This document shows positions 61,001 through 64,000 of a stretch of 64,000 bases of DNA, one piece after another. The notes below the pieces were generated by a model that did no database searches, was not told where the DNA came from, and worked only from the letters and a program-made list of their open reading frames with translations. The stretch's first letter is position 1. The number at the start of each line of letters is the position of its first letter. The DNA is taken from assembly GCA_028023455.1 (NCBI GenBank), contig JAQFVV010000032.1, positions 5,306,392 to 5,370,391 of the forward strand, given 5' to 3'. The DNA is from Epiperipatus broadwayi (lineage: Eukaryota; Onychophora; Udeonychophora; Euonychophora; Peripatidae). The translations under genes were made by a program, and so were the position numbers.

Positions 61001-62450
61001 AATGGAGTCAACATTAGACCCATCTCCATGACTCCTATCTAAAAAGTTATAGAAGAGGTCATTAAGGAAAAAATACAACAAAAAGTGCTGGACAATGTAT
61101 CTTGGTAACAGTTCTCTAGAAAATGCTCTTCAGCACTTATGGCAATCGGGGAGGTAAAAACTCTGATAGACCACATCAGTTCAAACCAATTGTCCAAACC
61201 AATTGCAATTCAACTGGACATTTCAGAAGCATTTGACACAATCAACATCAACACACTCCTATCAATTCTGAACAGTCTTAACATTTTGTTTCAAATCATC
61301 CATATAATTGAAAACTTACTATACAACCATCAAATTCATATTACTTTAAATGGATCATATACTAATGGCTTCTTACCCAATATTTCTATACCCGAAGGAT
61401 CACCTTTAAGTACCTTATTATTCATTTGTTATTTGAATCCACTGTTAAGAGAGATTGAAAATGCAATGCCTGGAGTTTACATTCCATGACTTAAAAAATT
61501 CATAAAGCTATTTGCTTACATGGATGCTGTCCTTGTCATGCTACCATCACAAAAACATCTGCCAACCCTTTACCATATACTAAATAAATTCTTTAATGAC
61601 TCACAACTAAAGTTCAATCCTAATAAATCAGCTTCTTGGAAAATCTCAACAGGAAAAAAGATTAACTCTAAATTTCTGGCTGAACCCCAGGACTTCCTAG
61701 GATTCCCCATATTTTCTATGTCAAAACATCTTCAAAACTCACTTCTTACCTCTACAACTCAAATTGTTCAGGCATTATCCAAAATATATCTTTCATTACA
61801 GGGAAAAGTTGCACTTCTTAATATAAAGGTTATATCCAAAATTGCTTACTATCTCCCTGTCATGACTGTTATGGACTATTTTGGAAAGAAAACATAAACT
61901 CCATTAGTATGACAAGAATGCAACTCCAATGCAAGGTAAATGGCATGTCATTGCATTCGATCCTCTTTTTAAATTATCAAAAATCCCACACACTAATATG
62001 CAACCTAATATTAAAACATGGCACCATAATCACATCTGTAACAATACAACAACTGACAGACCACTTCCTCACAAAAGGTGCTGGCTTGATAAAATATTCC
62101 AATATCTCAATCAACATCAAAACATCTCCAATAAAACCTTTAAATTCAAAATTACCATCTGGGAAGCACACCTAATATTAAATCCAATCATCAACAATAT
62201 AAAGCCCACAATAGGAATCAACAACCACAGAATCCCCTTATTCAAAATTTTAAAGGTAGAGCCCAAATTTCTAACTTTCTTGATTAAAGTCAACCTAGAT
62301 GCCATACATACCAACTATTTTTTATATTACAAAAGATTTCTAAACAATGTGAATCCTATATGTCCAATCTGTTAAACACAAGAAGAAACCTTTGACCACA
62401 TTATAAAATCATGTACCAGTCTTACAAACATCAGGATTCTCATTTTTCAC
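61001..62450 (+). pseudogene. Dead non-LTR (LINE) reverse transcriptase, possibly L1/Tx1-like
   Basis: The motif order is that of a LINE reverse transcriptase. The sequence NIRPISMTPI is seen at about 61008. Then IQLDISEAFDTI gives motif A with its Asp (about 61205-61245), and IPEGSPLSTLLFICYL motif B (about 61390-61435). A degraded motif C reads LFAYMDAVLVM where the YADD/FADD box should be (about 61510-61540). Then follow LKFNPNKSASWKI, FLGFPIFSM, and a thumb block SLQGKVALLNIKVISKIAYYLP (about 61790-61855). NPICPIC...ETFDHIIKSC at about 62345-62415 is the Cys/His end common in LINE proteins. The GKV-LL-K--IS--AY order resembles the L1/Tx1 group, but the clade is uncertain. The lost catalytic Asp and several stops make it inactive. 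Confidence 0.8.
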
Positions 62451-63644
62451 AATTCAAAGATTAATTCTCAATAAAAGACTCCATCCAGAGTAGACACTTC
62501 CCAATTATTAGACTGTCTATTTGTCTGACTCACACCATCTGGAGTATTCAATGCAATACAGTTTTCACTTCTCCACCTCCTAATCTGAACCTCACATTTA
62601 TCAACCTCATCAACAAGATTAGAAATAAAGACTTAATACTCTCATCGAAATTTTTATATTATGAAACCTGGAAATTATTCCAAATACCGAAACCACCCAA
62701 AACATAACAAGTTACAGATCAAACTGATTTATAAACCTCCTCACCAAATGACTTATCACTCATAATTATTACATATGTATCTAAATACCTAATACATCAT
62801 ATACAATGTAATTCATTAATAAATTTATTTTGAAAGTAAAACAAAAAAAGATATAATACACAAATTTGTTTTAAACTCTCTTAACTATAATTGGTTAATA
62901 TCTTGATAAAGTAATAAATAAAAAAATGATTTCAATTCATACATATTCTCACAATTATTTAGATATAACAATACTTCATTATATCAAAGTCTTAAAAAAA
63001 TAAATGAGACTTCGTAGAAATGCTAGCTGACTACTTATGAGCTGTGAATTAGAATCTTTTTAAGAACTTTAAACACTAGGATTCTTTTGGAGACTTAAAA
63101 AATAATATTTTGCTTACAGAAATTTCTCATCTTATTTTTTTAAACTTTTTTTATTAAACAGTATATATATAATTTTAGTTAATATTCGTTTATATAAGCT
63201 TTATGTCAGCTTTTAATCCTTCCATAAGAACAGCAGTTATAACTTCTGATACTATATTTTAAAAAAAAGCACGCACACAATATAAATAAAATGCAATGTA
63301 TATTTATATATACAAGTATATAATTAATTATGAGTGCCTATCTATGTTTTCCAAGAAAAAATATGTCCAATTTTATGATTAATATTTATTTATATCCACA
63401 TAAAGTGTAATTTATATTTTAGAATTCAAAATAGTTCATATTAATAATTTTATAATGTATATATATTAATAATTTTATAATGTATATATATAATTTTAAT
63501 ATCACCCCAAAATACATGTAATAGTTTTTTTTTATTAAAAAAACTAATTTTTTTATAAAATATAAAGATTACATAGTCAAAATAAAAGTCATAGATCATT
63601 TCATAGATCACATGACCCTATCTCTTAAGCTTGTAAGTTATAAA

Positions 63645-63806
63645 CAGTGAGGATTGCCAATTCCTCTACAAGCTTTATGATAAATGCTTAGCCAGAGCCA
63701 GCACTTAAAATATCTCTGTCAGGAACCCCTCCCCAAACCCCTGACCATGGTTTCGTGCTTTGGCACTCCTCAGAGAGGTGTCAGGGTAGGTTCAGACACT
63801 AGATCT
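63645..63806. repeat. 162-bp direct repeat, copy 2
   Basis: Second copy of the block at 60521-60682, same orientation. The 2.96 kb between them contains the dead LINE. The flanking bases do not match between copies. Confidence 0.85.
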
Positions 63807-64000
63807 ATTTGCAGATATTTTTATTAATAACAATTTTGATTTTTTTTTTTTTTTTTACAAATAACAAAATAAGTATAAGATTTTCAGAATTGTATTTCAG
63901 TATTTTATTTACCTTAAGAAAAAATTCAAAATCGTACTTGTTGGAAAAAATCTTTGACATTTGTTTTGTGTTTAATCCTCAATTTAAAATGAACCTTTCA

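Larger units (their letters stand above)
57841..64000 (+). other. First intron of the DM-domain gene (continues past the window)
   Basis: Begins with a consensus GTAAGTATAG donor. No acceptor followed by DMRT-like coding sequence appears up to the end of the window, so the intron is at least 6.1 kb. Its contents are listed separately: inverted PLE ends, a foldback, paired direct repeats and a dead LINE. The remaining parts (57850-58230, 59516-59935, 60391-60520, 62451-63644, 63807-64000) are AT-rich with no gene seen. Confidence 0.7.

Noticed and set aside
62117-62314. Minus-strand frames over the dead LINE
   Set aside because: They are shadows of the reverse-transcriptase remnant on the plus strand.
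1-64000. CRISPR arrays, operons or other prokaryotic systems
   Set aside because: No regularly spaced identical repeats, no ribosome-binding-site-led gene rows; intron, PLE, hAT and DMRT content are animal.

Overview
The window is metazoan nuclear DNA. It is very AT-rich, almost free of host genes and packed with transposable-element remains. The only host gene I can support is the first coding exon of a DM-domain (doublesex/mab-3 family) transcription factor at 57531-57840 (+). It keeps all eight zinc ligands and has a clean GT donor at 57841. The rest of the window to its right end is read as its first intron. DMRT genes, hAT transposons, Penelope-like elements and LTR elements together point to an animal with a large, repeat-rich genome. 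I cannot fix the phylum from the sequence.

Layout. At 220-686 is a short non-autonomous hAT element. At 2906-5102 is an unrecognised retroposed copy on the minus strand, with a target-site duplication and an A-tail. At 5520-6635 is a broken Penelope-like element (PLE) with a GIY-YIG end, followed by tandem 3' repeats (6681-7310). These are split by a solo LTR of family 2 (7311-8843). At 12536-19722 three LTRs of family 1 stand in one orientation, separated by short internal remnants. A fourth copy is a solo LTR in the opposite orientation at 43381-45414, with a 4-bp target duplication. At 24221-34649 is a 10.4-kb LTR element with roughly 3-kb LTRs, a leader made of a decaying tandem array, and one broken gag-like open frame ending in a pentapeptide repeat. 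I see no pol. At 35340-35920 is an inverted fragment of LTR family 2. The stretch 35921-43376 is mostly plain AT-rich DNA with a few simple or decayed repeats.

Right third. Two tRNA-derived, SINE-like sequences lie at 47733 and 51101. A second non-autonomous hAT element lies at 48926-49774, and a dead ZMYM1-type hAT transposase at 51579-54068. The DM-domain exon comes at 57531. Its intron holds two PLE 3' ends facing each other in inverted orientation (58230-59515), a 455-bp foldback (59936-60390), and a dead non-LTR reverse transcriptase (61001-62450) between two nearly identical 162-bp direct repeats.

How it works together. Apart from the DM-domain gene, nothing forms a pathway. The window is best read as the 5' end and upstream region of a DMRT1-like gene in a nest of dead elements. 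The observations most worth checking are the gag-only long-LTR element with its hairpin-prone leader array, the tandem LTR array, and the unusual substitutions in the DM domain. All similarity statements were made by eye.
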